Source: Mesorhizobium waimense (GTDB taxonomy: Bacteria; Pseudomonadota; Alphaproteobacteria; Rhizobiales; Rhizobiaceae). Taken from it: DNA of 64,000 nt. Made by a program: the position numbers and the translations under genes. The notes beneath the pieces are model-generated. The model did not search any database, was not told the DNA's origin, and saw only the letters and a list, made by a program, of their open reading frames with translations. The first letter of the stretch is position 1, and every line of letters begins with the position of its first letter. The stretch lies in the NCBI RefSeq assembly GCF_003601975.1, contig NZ_QZWZ01000013.1, positions 1 through 64,000 on the forward strand, written 5' to 3'. Below, piece by piece: positions 57,407 through 64,000 of this stretch.

Positions 57407-57812
57407 TTACGAGGCTCTTTCGAAGGTTGCCGTGAAGCGAGGGGCAAGCATGCGCCCTGCGATTGCGCCACCCATGCTGTCCGAAAAGGGCAATGGCAGA
57501 GCCTCATCCAGAGCCTTGAGGATGGAAGCCACGAAGGCCCGGTTCAACGCGCTGTCGGTTCCCAGATCGGAAAAGGGCACGTGGCTTGCCGATGAGTGTG
57601 CCGTTTCGGCGAAGCGAGAACCGCAACGTGAGGGACATGCCTGCGGTTCCAGGCGGCGGTTTCCAACAGGCATAGATGGCGGCCGACATCTCCTTCAAGG
57701 TGTCGACGGGAACGGGGCTGTGACAGGTGCGCGCTTGCGCTCCTGCTTCGCTGGAACCGGCAACAAGGGCGATGGCAAGGGCCGCTGCGACAAATGCGGA
57801 CCGAGGGTTCAT
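57407..57812 (-). pseudogene. Exported hypothetical protein, frameshifted
   Basis: The first frame starts at ATG 57812 with a signal peptide ('AAALAIALVAGSSEAGAQA') and reads 'CHSPVPVDTLKEMSAAIYAC' and 'GMSLTLRFSLRRNGTLIGKP', then loses sense. The other frame continues with 'FSDLGTDSALNRAFVASILK' to 57407. Joining them needs a single-base change at the AAAAGGG run near 57571-57577. The whole looks like a TonB-C-terminal-like small periplasmic protein of about 130 residues. Either a real frameshift mutation or a sequencing error. Four bp after the IMPase stop on the same strand. Confidence 0.7.
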
Positions 57813-57815
57813 CGC

Positions 57816-58643
57816 CTATTCGGCCCAGAGTTCGCGGCGCAACTCCTGCCAGCTTTGCCTGTCGGGTGCGACGAGCAGACCGCCGTCGAGATGCGAAGGC
57901 CGGTAAGGGCTGCCGTCGAAGCGCGCGGCATAGCCGCCTGCCTCGGTGTGGATCAGCGCGCCGGCAAGATGATCCCACGGCATCAGCTTGTTGTAGACGA
58001 CGAAATGGGCGTGGCCGCTGGCCAGGAGGCGGTATTCGTGGGCCGCGCAGCGATAGCCGAATTGCGAGAGCGACTTCGTCTGGTTGCGCGCCAGCCGCGA
58101 GCGCTCCGGCTCCGGCATGTACTGCCATGACACCGCGCCGGTCATCTGCGATATCGGCACTGGCTCCGCGACGCGCACCTCCTCCAGGCTGCCATGGGCG
58201 TGACGGATATGGCTGCCGGCGCCCTTGGCGCCGATCAGCCAGTCCTTGCCGACCGGATCGTGGATGATGCCGGCGACGGTCTCGCCCTTGACCACGACGC
58301 CCAGCATGACGCCGAACAGCGGCACACCGGAAGCGAAGTTGAAGGTGCCGTCGACCGGATCGACGACGAAGGCAAGATCGGCGTCGCCGAGGCCGCCAAG
58401 CAGCGCCGGATTGTCGGAGCAGGCTTCCTCGCCGACGATCATGGCCTCAGGATAATGCTCGCGCAGCCGCGCCGTGATCAGCCGCTCGGCATTGACGTCG
58501 GCTTCCGTCACCAGATCGGCGGCGGATGTCTTCTGGCGGATGTCGCCCTCACCCAACCGGCGAAAGCGCGGCATGATCTCGGCTTTGGCCGCGTCGGACA
58601 GAAGGTCGGCGAGCCAGTCGATCGCTTTGTCGTCAAATGTCAT
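57816..58643 (-). CDS. Inositol monophosphatase family protein
   Basis: 275 residues, Mg-dependent phosphatase fold. 'LVTEADVNAERLITARLREH' and 'AMIVGEEACSDNPALLGGLG' carry the metal-binding Asp/Glu (G-E-E motif), 'LAFVVDPVDGTFNFASGVPL' is the D-P-x-D-G-T signature, and 'PWDHLAGALIHTEAGGYAA' the second W-D motif. Substrate could be inositol phosphate, PAP(S) or histidinol phosphate. The start overlaps the ttcA stop by 11 bp. Confidence 0.93.
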   Translation of the reverse strand: MTFDDKAIDWLADLLSDAAKAEIMPRFRRLGEGDIRQKTSAADLVTEADVNAERLITARLREHYPEAMIVGEEACSDNPALLGGLGDADLAFVVDPVDGTFNFASGVPLFGVMLGVVVKGETVAGIIHDPVGKDWLIGAKGAGSHIRHAHGSLEEVRVAEPVPISQMTGAVSWQYMPEPERSRLARNQTKSLSQFGYRCAAHEYRLLASGHAHFVVYNKLMPWDHLAGALIHTEAGGYAARFDGSPYRPSHLDGGLLVAPDRQSWQELRRELWAE

Positions 58644-59526
58644 CGGGATTGTCTTGCCGGAGATCTGGAGCTTCGTTGAGAGCGGCGAAATCGAACAGTT
58701 TTCGGTCGAGCAGATGCGAGGGCCGCACATTGGCCATGGCGCGGATCATCGTGTCCTTGCGGCCGGGCATGCGCTTTTCCAGATCGTCCAGCATCGCCTT
58801 CATGGCGTTGCGCTGCAGGCCTTCCTGGCTGCCGCAGAGGTCGCAGGGAATGATCGGGAACTTCATGGCGGCTGCGAATTTCTCGAGATCGGCCTCGGCG
58901 TTATAGGCGAGCGGCCGCAGCACCATGACATCACCTTCGTCGTTGAGCAGCTTTGGCGGCATGGCGGCGAGACGGCCGCCGTGGAAGAGGTTCATGAAGA
59001 AGGTTTCGAGAATGTCCTCGCGGTGGTGGCCGAGCACAAGTGCCGAGCAGCCCTCCGCGCGCGCGATGCGGTAGAGATGGCCGCGCCGCAGCCGCGAGCA
59101 CAGCGAACAATAGGTGCTGCCCTCGGGCAGCTTGTCGGTGACCACCGAATAGGTGTCCTGATACTCGATGCGATGTGGGATGCCGTTTCTGGCGAGATAG
59201 TCCGGCAATATGTGCTTGGGGAAGTTTGGCTGGCCCTGATCGAGATTGCAGGCCAGAAGCTCGACCGGCAGCAACCCGCGCCATTTGAGATCGAGCAGCA
59301 CGGCGAGCAGACCGTAGGAATCCTTGCCGCCCGACAAGGCCACCAGCCAGCGGTCGCCGGGTCTGACCATCGCGAAATCGTCGATCGCCTGGCGGGTGAG
59401 CCTGAGCAGCCGCTTGCGCAGCTTGTTGAACTCGACGGACGACGGCACATCGGCGAACAGCGGATGGAAGCCGCCTTCGGCATCGGCGACCGGTTCAAGT
59501 GAGTCGGCGTCTGGCAACATGTTCAT
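58633..59526 (-). CDS. ttcA: tRNA 2-thiocytidine(32) synthetase
   Basis: 297 residues. The PP-loop 'WLVALSGGKDSYGLLAVLLD' binds ATP; cysteines in 'STYCSLCSRLRRGHLY' and 'IIPCDLCGSQEGLQRN' bind the [4Fe-4S] cluster. 'LGHHREDILETFFMNLF' is conserved. Adds sulfur to C32 of a subset of tRNAs. First gene of a ttcA-IMPase-hypothetical unit; separated from rpsD by a terminator. Confidence 0.95.
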   Translation of the reverse strand: MNMLPDADSLEPVADAEGGFHPLFADVPSSVEFNKLRKRLLRLTRQAIDDFAMVRPGDRWLVALSGGKDSYGLLAVLLDLKWRGLLPVELLACNLDQGQPNFPKHILPDYLARNGIPHRIEYQDTYSVVTDKLPEGSTYCSLCSRLRRGHLYRIARAEGCSALVLGHHREDILETFFMNLFHGGRLAAMPPKLLNDEGDVMVLRPLAYNAEADLEKFAAAMKFPIIPCDLCGSQEGLQRNAMKAMLDDLEKRMPGRKDTMIRAMANVRPSHLLDRKLFDFAALNEAPDLRQDNPDDI

Positions 59527-59611
59527 GGCGCGTCGGCCCAAATCTCTGCTGCGCCCGGATTAGCGCATCGGCCCGGAAATCGAAATCGGTTTTTGGCAAA
59601 GCGCGATGCAC

Positions 59612-59642
59612 AAAAGAAAAGGCCGCCTCGACGGGCGGCCTT
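59612..59642 (-). terminator. Rho-independent terminator of rpsD
   Basis: Read on the minus strand, AAGGCCGCC and GGCGGCCTT form a stem with a 6-nt loop followed by TTCTTTTG, 25 bp after the rpsD stop. Confidence 0.85.
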
Positions 59643-59667
59643 CGGTGGTGTGGCTGAACGCGTTCGA

Positions 59668-60285
59668 TCAGCGCGAATAGAATTCAACGACCAGGTTCGG
59701 TTCCATCTGCACGGCGAACGGAACGTCCGACAGGCCGGGGATGCGCGCGAAGGTCGCGACCATCTTGTTGTGGTCGGCTTCGATGTAGTCGGGCACGTCG
59801 CGCTCGGCGAGGCCAACCGATTCCAGCACGATCACCAGCTGCTTCGACTTCTCGCGCACTTCCACGACGTCACCCGGCTTGCAGCGGTACGAGCCGATGT
59901 TGACGCGCTTGCCGTTGACGTTGACGTGGCCGTGGTTGACGAACTGACGGGCGGCGAAAATGGTCGGCACGAACTTGGCGCGGTAGACGACCGCGTCGAG
60001 ACGCGACTCGAGCAGGCCGATCAGGTTCTCCGAGGTGTCGCCCTTGCGGCGATCGGCCTCTTCATAGACCTTGCGGAACTGCTTTTCCGAAACGTCGCCA
60101 TAGTGACCCTTCAGCTTCTGCTTGGCGCGCAGCTGCAGGCCGAAATCGGAAAGCTTGCCCTTGCGGCGCTGGCCGTGCTGGCCGGGGCCGTATTCACGCT
60201 TATTGACCGGGGACTTCGGGCGGCCCCAGATGTTTTCGCCAAGACGGCGGTCGATCTTGTACTTCGCGGATTCGCGCTTGCTCAT
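59668..60285 (-). CDS. rpsD: 30S ribosomal protein S4
   Basis: 205 residues: 'MSKRESAKYKIDRRLGENIW', 'YGPGQHGQRRKGKLSDFGLQ' and the S4 RNA-binding domain 'SRLDAVVYRAKFVPTIFAAR' onward. Primary assembly protein of the 30S subunit; in E. coli it also represses its own operon. Here it is alone, as usual in alphaproteobacteria, with a long structured leader. Start at 60285 follows GGGA. Confidence 0.98.
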   Translation of the reverse strand: MSKRESAKYKIDRRLGENIWGRPKSPVNKREYGPGQHGQRRKGKLSDFGLQLRAKQKLKGHYGDVSEKQFRKVYEEADRRKGDTSENLIGLLESRLDAVVYRAKFVPTIFAARQFVNHGHVNVNGKRVNIGSYRCKPGDVVEVREKSKQLVIVLESVGLAERDVPDYIEADHNKMVATFARIPGLSDVPFAVQMEPNLVVEFYSR

Positions 60286-60370
60286 CGCATTCCCTTTCAA
60301 AACAAACCACCCGGAACCTCATGGTCCAGGTGAAGGAAACGCGCCCTCCTCTGGCCTCCGTTTTCGAGAC

Positions 60371-60420
60371 CTGACAGGGTTTTCCACGCAACGCGACGGA
60401 AAACCCACGGGACACGTCAG
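60371..60420 (-). promoter_or_regulatory. Nested inverted repeat in the rpsD leader
   Basis: GGGTTTTCC (60377-60385) pairs perfectly with GGAAAACCC (60398-60406) around a 12-nt loop, enclosed by CTGAC (60371-60375) and GTCAG (60416-60420). It lies 86-135 nt upstream of the rpsD start. Could be an S4 autoregulatory site or an attenuator; this is inference. Confidence 0.4.
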
Positions 60421-60484
60421 TTCAAACAAGACCAAGGAAACGAAAAACCTGATTTCCCTGAGGTCTTGCCATGCAAAATAAACG

Positions 60485-60504
60485 ACCGGGCATTGCGGCC
60501 CGGT
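60485..60504 (-). terminator. Terminator-like hairpin upstream of rpsD
   Basis: On the minus strand ACCGGGC and GCCCGGT form a 7-bp stem with a 6-nt loop, followed by CGTTTATTTTG. It could end transcripts from the glyoxalase-like pseudogene region before the rpsD promoter. Confidence 0.5.
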
Positions 60505-60736
60505 GTTGGGGGGCTGGTTAAACGGAGATTCAACCGGTGTCAAGCTCGCGACTGGCGCCGGCGATAGTGACAGTATAGCGTCTCACGGTTGAGTGCGGTG
60601 CCGGATGTGGCGGGAGGTTGCGCCAACGGCGTTTGAGCGACGTGCGTCCATTCGGACGCACACCTCGAACAGGCGGGTCGCCTCGGACGCGCTCGCTGAC
60701 ATTGGTCACTCTTCGCCATTTGTCTTCGTATTGCGC

Positions 60737-61100
60737 TCAGCTGAGTTCTTGGGCGAGTCCGATGAGAAGCCCTTCAGGCCCACGGATGTAGCAGAGCCGA
60801 TACGCGTCTTTATACTGGACTACTTCGCCTACGAGCTGCGCGCCGCGCGTGCGGAGCCTTTCAAGCGTCTCCTCGATGTCGTCCACGGCGAACATGACGC
60901 GGAGGTAGCCTAGGGCGTTGACCGGGGCGTTCCGGTGATCTGCGACGACAGGCGGCGTGAGGAAGCGGGAGAGCTCGAGCCGGCTGTGGCCGTCCGGTGT
61001 GCGCATCATGGCAATCTCGACGCGCTGATCGCCCAGTCGAGTTCGCGAAAGAAATCAATCGTCCCTCCGAGGTCTTCGACGACGATTCCTACGTTGTCCA
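60737..61100 (-). pseudogene. VOC/glyoxalase-like gene with internal deletion
   Basis: Translation starts at ATG 61100 with 'MDNVGIVVEDLGGTIDFFRE', the first strand-helix of a VOC protein, then goes out of frame. The second frame picks up 'LGDQRVEIAMMRTPDG' and continues through 'NALGYLRVMFAVDDIEETLE' and 'VGEVVQYKDAYRLCYIRGPE' to the stop at 60737. About 16-18 residues of the expected first repeat are missing and the frame is shifted, so the product is truncated. The gene was probably a glyoxalase/bleomycin-resistance-type protein. Confidence 0.8.
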
Positions 61101-61224
61101 TCCGCTTGAGGCCATGTTTCCAATCTCCAAAGTGTCGTTCCAATCTACAAGGCGTCGCCTAGTCTACAACGGACGCTTGAGGTGCCCCCCCGGGCTTTTG
61201 ATGGACCGCCGCTGGTGTGGCGCT

Positions 61225-61407
61225 TCAATGCTTCTTCTTGGGCAGCCCCTTGCGCTTGGTCTCGGCGAATTCCTCGAGCTGCTTCTCGCTCATCGATTCG
61301 TACATTTCCTTCGATGCGCCTTTGAGCTCGCTCTTCTTCGTCTCGCCGCGCTTGGCGGACAGTGCCGCGCCGGCAGCCATTTGCTGGGCTTTCGAGGTGG
61401 CTGGCAT
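61225..61407 (-). CDS. DUF3008 family small protein (60 aa)
   Basis: 60 residues, highly charged: 'MPATSKAQQMAAGAALSAKR' and 'MYESMSEKQLEEFAETKRKG' match DUF3008, small Lys/Ala/Glu-rich proteins similar to stress-related KGG or DUF3175-like peptides. GGGAG lies upstream of the ATG at 61407. Function unknown. Confidence 0.85.
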   Translation of the reverse strand: MPATSKAQQMAAGAALSAKRGETKKSELKGASKEMYESMSEKQLEEFAETKRKGLPKKKH

Positions 61408-61474
61408 GATCGGTTCTCCCGTTGCTATGGGAGGAAAACGTAGCCGTCCCCGGTGATGTTCCCGGTTCCGACGA

Positions 61475-62293
61475 TCAAGACATCGCCAGCCCAAAGCCCT
61501 GCAACAGCCGGCGGGTCGGGAAATCGATTCTGTTCGAGGTGAACACCGCAAGGTCGGCGCCTTCCGGCAAGGTCTCGCCGCGACCGTTGGGGTCAATGTC
61601 GGCGAGCAGCGAAACGGCGCGGCGTGCGATCGCTTCGGCGGGATCGAGCCAATCGACCGGCCAAGGTGCCGTCTTGCGCATGCGGTTCGCCAGGAAGGGA
61701 TAGTGGGTGCAGGCAAGCACGACGATGTCGGTGCGCAGTTCGTCACGCTCGACGAAACACGGCGCGATCTCGGCGCGCACTGCCTCTTCGTCGACGAAGC
61801 CGTCACGCATGTAGATTTCGGCCAGCGGCGCAAGGCGATCGGAGCCGACCAGCCGCACATGGCATTTCGAGGCCCATTTGCTGATCAGGTCGCGCGTATA
61901 TTGGCGCTTGACGGTGCCTGGCGTTGCCAGCACCGAGACCAGGCCCGAGCGCGTGCGCTCCGCCGCCGGCTTGATCGCCGGCACCATGCCGACAAAAGGA
62001 TGTCCGGGAAATCGCTCTCGCAAGGCATCGATGACCAGCGTCGAGGCCGTGTTGCAGGCGATGACCGAAATGGCCGGCGCAAACCGGTCGAGCAGCCTTG
62101 CGAACAACTCCAGTATATGCGTCCTGAGGGCCGGCTCCTCCCAGGCGCCATAGGGGAAAGCCGCATCGTCGGCGACATAGACGAAGCGGCGATCAGGCAT
62201 CAAAACGCGCGCCTCGCGCAGCACGGTGAGACCGCCAACGCCGGAATCGAACATCAGGATCGGGCGGTGGCTTGATCGATCGTTCATGGTCAT
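61475..62293 (-). CDS. murI: Glutamate racemase
   Basis: 272 residues. Converts L- to D-glutamate for peptidoglycan. The two catalytic cysteines are in 'ISVIACNTASTLVIDALRER' and 'DIVVLACTHYPFLANRMRK'; 'ILMFDSGVGGLTVLREARVL' is the N-terminal motif. Start is the ATG at 62293 or 62287. On the same strand as the TrmJ-type and DUF805 genes upstream. Confidence 0.95.
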   Translation of the reverse strand: MTMNDRSSHRPILMFDSGVGGLTVLREARVLMPDRRFVYVADDAAFPYGAWEEPALRTHILELFARLLDRFAPAISVIACNTASTLVIDALRERFPGHPFVGMVPAIKPAAERTRSGLVSVLATPGTVKRQYTRDLISKWASKCHVRLVGSDRLAPLAEIYMRDGFVDEEAVRAEIAPCFVERDELRTDIVVLACTHYPFLANRMRKTAPWPVDWLDPAEAIARRAVSLLADIDPNGRGETLPEGADLAVFTSNRIDFPTRRLLQGFGLAMS

Positions 62294-62442
62294 CTGATCA
62301 CGAGAAGAGGCTGGGAACCACGAGAAGAGGATGGCCTATCATTTGGCCAATGGCGCTTCTATCGGGAACGATCATGGTTATGAAGTGGCGAGATGCCCGC
62401 CAAGTTGCGCTATTCCGGACGGAAAATCGCCACGCGCTTTGT

Positions 62443-63039
62443 TCAGAGCCCGCGCTTGCCGAAGCCGGCGGGCCGTGGCCGGCCGATTGGCTGAGCGACC
62501 GGCGCCGAGCGCGTGGCCGGCGTGGCATTCGGTGCAGCGCTGGTGGCCATCCTGCCGCCGCCCGCAGAGGCGGGAACAGCGCCATCGAAATCGAAAACGG
62601 ATGTCAGTTCGTTGATATCGACGCCGCCTGCTGGCTTCGCCACGAGGATTGTTATCCAGAGGCCGAATATGGAGAGGCCGAGCAGGTTCAGGCCGCCGGG
62701 AACGCTGTCCGGATTGCCGAAGTCGATGACCAGCAAGGTGCCTGCCTGCAGGACCGCGTAGATGGCGGAGAACACGATGTAGGCCCACAGGATCCAACTG
62801 CGTCCGTTGGCATCGCGGCTGCGGCGCCAGGCGATGTTGCCGCGCAGCAGCACAAACACCAGAGACATGACCAGGATGACGCCAGCCATCCCCTGCCGCG
62901 ACGGGCCAGGTGTCGAATTGATCAGCCCCGCGAAGCCGATCGTTCCCGCGATGCAGACAACGATCGCCACAATCTCCGCCACCATCGCGGCGATAGAGTA
63001 AAGAAAGAAGCGCAAACGACCGATACTGGATGTAAACAT
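62443..63039 (-). CDS. DUF805 membrane protein
   Basis: 198 residues with four hydrophobic segments. 'MFTSSIGRLRFFLYSIAAMV' and 'IAWRRSRDANGRSWILWAYI' are the DUF805 start and the R-R-x-x-D-x-G loop. The tail is Pro/Ala-rich and probably unstructured. Function unknown. The ATG at 63039 is chosen from the family start. Confidence 0.87.
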   Translation of the reverse strand: MFTSSIGRLRFFLYSIAAMVAEIVAIVVCIAGTIGFAGLINSTPGPSRQGMAGVILVMSLVFVLLRGNIAWRRSRDANGRSWILWAYIVFSAIYAVLQAGTLLVIDFGNPDSVPGGLNLLGLSIFGLWITILVAKPAGGVDINELTSVFDFDGAVPASAGGGRMATSAAPNATPATRSAPVAQPIGRPRPAGFGKRGL

Positions 63040-63117
63040 CCAACACCCCCAGTTTTGGGGACAATGGACGAAACCGAATAAGATTCGGTTACTGGCGAGC
63101 CTCAAAGTTAACCGGTT

Positions 63118-63969
63118 CTATTCTTCCTTTTCCGGCGACTGGATTCGCGCCGCTGCCGCAGGAAGCCGCCTTGGATCGTCTCCAGGCGAACCGTCGCCGC
63201 GCGGCATCGCCGGTGAAAACCTGTCGAGCGACGAGATGATGCCGCGCAGCACCTTGAGTTCCGGCTCGGCGAAAGCGGCGCGGGTCAGCACCGCGCGTAG
63301 ATTGTCGACCATCTTCGGCTTCTTCTGCGCCGGGCGGAAATAGCCGCGTGCTTCGAGCGCGCCTTCCAGATAGGCGAACAGGCCGTGCAATTGCTCCTTG
63401 GTCGCCGGCAGCATTTCGGGGCTGGAGAAATTGGTCTTCGTCTCGTCCTCGAGGCCCGACTTCATCCATTCATAAGACATCAGAAGTGCCGCCTGCGCGA
63501 TGTTGAGCGAGGAGAAGGCGGGATCGACGGGAAAGGTGACGATCTCGTCGGCAAGGCCGACCTCGTCATTGTAGAGGCCGAAGCGCTCGCGGCCGAACAG
63601 GATGCCGGTGCGCTGGCCGGCCGTGTGGCGTGCCCGCAGCGCCCTGCCCGCCTCGACCGGGCCGCGCACGGCTTTGAAGCCGTCGCGTTCGCGCGCCGTG
63701 GTGGCGAAGACAAAATTGAGATCGGCGACCGCCGAGGCGAGATCGTCGAACACTTTGACGGCATCGATGACATGGTCGGCGCGGCTCGCGGCTGCACGCG
63801 CCTTCTCGCTCGGCCAGCCGTCGCGCGGATCGACCAGGCGAAGTTCGGCGAGGCCGAAATTGGCCATGGCGCGCGCGACCATGCCGATATTCTCGCCAAG
63901 CTGCGGCTCGACGAGGATGATCGCCGGGCCCGCTGCGGCAGTGTTGCTGGGATTCTCGTCGGCTGACAT
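63118..63969 (-). CDS. trmJ: RNA methyltransferase, TrmJ-type SPOUT
   Basis: 283 residues of the TrmH/SpoU family, TrmJ subgroup (2'-O-methylation of tRNA position 32). 'AIILVEPQLGENIGMVARAM' is motif 1, 'TGILFGRERFGLYNDEVGLA' motif 2 and 'FSSLNIAQAALLMSYEWMKS' motif 3 of the trefoil knot. The ATG at 63969 is preferred; the frame also opens with TTG at 63978. The C-terminal extension ends in charged low-complexity sequence. Confidence 0.93.
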   Translation of the reverse strand: MSADENPSNTAAAGPAIILVEPQLGENIGMVARAMANFGLAELRLVDPRDGWPSEKARAAASRADHVIDAVKVFDDLASAVADLNFVFATTARERDGFKAVRGPVEAGRALRARHTAGQRTGILFGRERFGLYNDEVGLADEIVTFPVDPAFSSLNIAQAALLMSYEWMKSGLEDETKTNFSSPEMLPATKEQLHGLFAYLEGALEARGYFRPAQKKPKMVDNLRAVLTRAAFAEPELKVLRGIISSLDRFSPAMPRGDGSPGDDPRRLPAAAARIQSPEKEE

Positions 63970-64000
63970 CGTCGTCAATGAACTTCTGTTTGCGGCATTT

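Larger units (their letters stand above)
60286..60736. other. 451-bp interval upstream of rpsD
   Basis: No protein gene is supported. It holds a nested inverted repeat at 60371-60420, a terminator-like hairpin at 60485-60504 (minus strand) and an 8-bp perfect stem with 4-nt loop at 60642-60661. The region probably contains the rpsD promoter and leader. I see no complete tRNA cloverleaf. Confidence 0.5.

Noticed and set aside
60642..60661. Perfect 8-bp stem with 4-nt loop as a terminator
   Set aside because: No T tract on either strand and no gene ending at a suitable distance.
60593..60913. 106-residue plus-strand frame over the glyoxalase-like gene
   Set aside because: It is opposite the conserved VOC frame and has no family features.

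Overview
The window is chromosomal DNA of a high-GC alphaproteobacterium, most likely a Rhizobiales member close to Mesorhizobium. Pointers are the alphaproteobacterial F-ATPase inhibitor zeta subunit (DUF1476), a B12-dependent class II ribonucleotide reductase, small-type PurL with separate PurS and PurQ, BolA and Grx4-type glutaredoxin near purL, several DUF1127-like small proteins, a BTLCP transglutaminase-like protein and DUF2865/DUF1176/DUF2259/DUF1993 proteins. Identification is by reading translations only; no search was run. No rRNA, complete tRNA, CRISPR array, prophage or replication origin was seen.

Layout. 0-7 kb: a 5'-broken DUF2865 gene converging on gltX, then a 730-bp regulatory interval with a tandem NrdR-box pair and nrdJ with a strong terminator. 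7-17 kb: single genes in mixed orientation: a methyltransferase, a LysR regulator divergent from a DUF1127-like peptide, DUF2314, a GH25 lysozyme-like lipoprotein, a BTLCP protein, uppP, a GNAT-like protein, GFA, a 2OG-Fe(II) oxygenase, an alpha/beta hydrolase, an AHSA1 protein and a ParB-like mini-protein. 17.6-23.1 kb: a tight five-gene operon (DMFase-like protein, class III aminotransferase, BKACE, GNAT acetyltransferase, HDAC-like amidohydrolase) that looks like an uncharacterised catabolic pathway. 23-29 kb: a class V aminotransferase-like protein, an aldo/keto reductase, a J-domain protein and small conserved proteins. 29.3-34.2 kb: a minus-strand CoxD/CoxE/XdhC/MoeA-MobA maturation cluster without the molybdenum hydroxylase it would serve. 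34.3-38.5 kb: a flavin reductase, an orphan ABC binding protein coupled to a P1 peptidase, DUF2259 and a membrane protein.

38.5-52.2 kb holds the purine genes purB, purC, purS, purQ and purL with unrelated genes between them, including a degenerate IS3/IS150-type element just after purB, the ATPase zeta subunit, a MocR-type regulator divergent from a DUF1127 gene, and bolA. 52.2-55.5 kb: a minus-strand multicopper oxidase/ZIP transporter pair and a phosphodiester glycosidase-like gene lie between bolA and grxD. 55.6-64 kb: an MFS exporter, a ttcA-IMPase-hypothetical operon (last gene frameshifted), rpsD with a structured leader, a deleted glyoxalase-like pseudogene, DUF3008, murI, DUF805 and a TrmJ-type methyltransferase.

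The two best candidates for an undescribed system are the five-gene operon at 17.65-23.14 kb and the translationally coupled multicopper oxidase/ZIP pair at 52.2-54.5 kb. Sequence-level regulatory signals stand out upstream of nrdJ, uppP, the MocR gene, the GNAT-like gene at 12.68 kb and rpsD.
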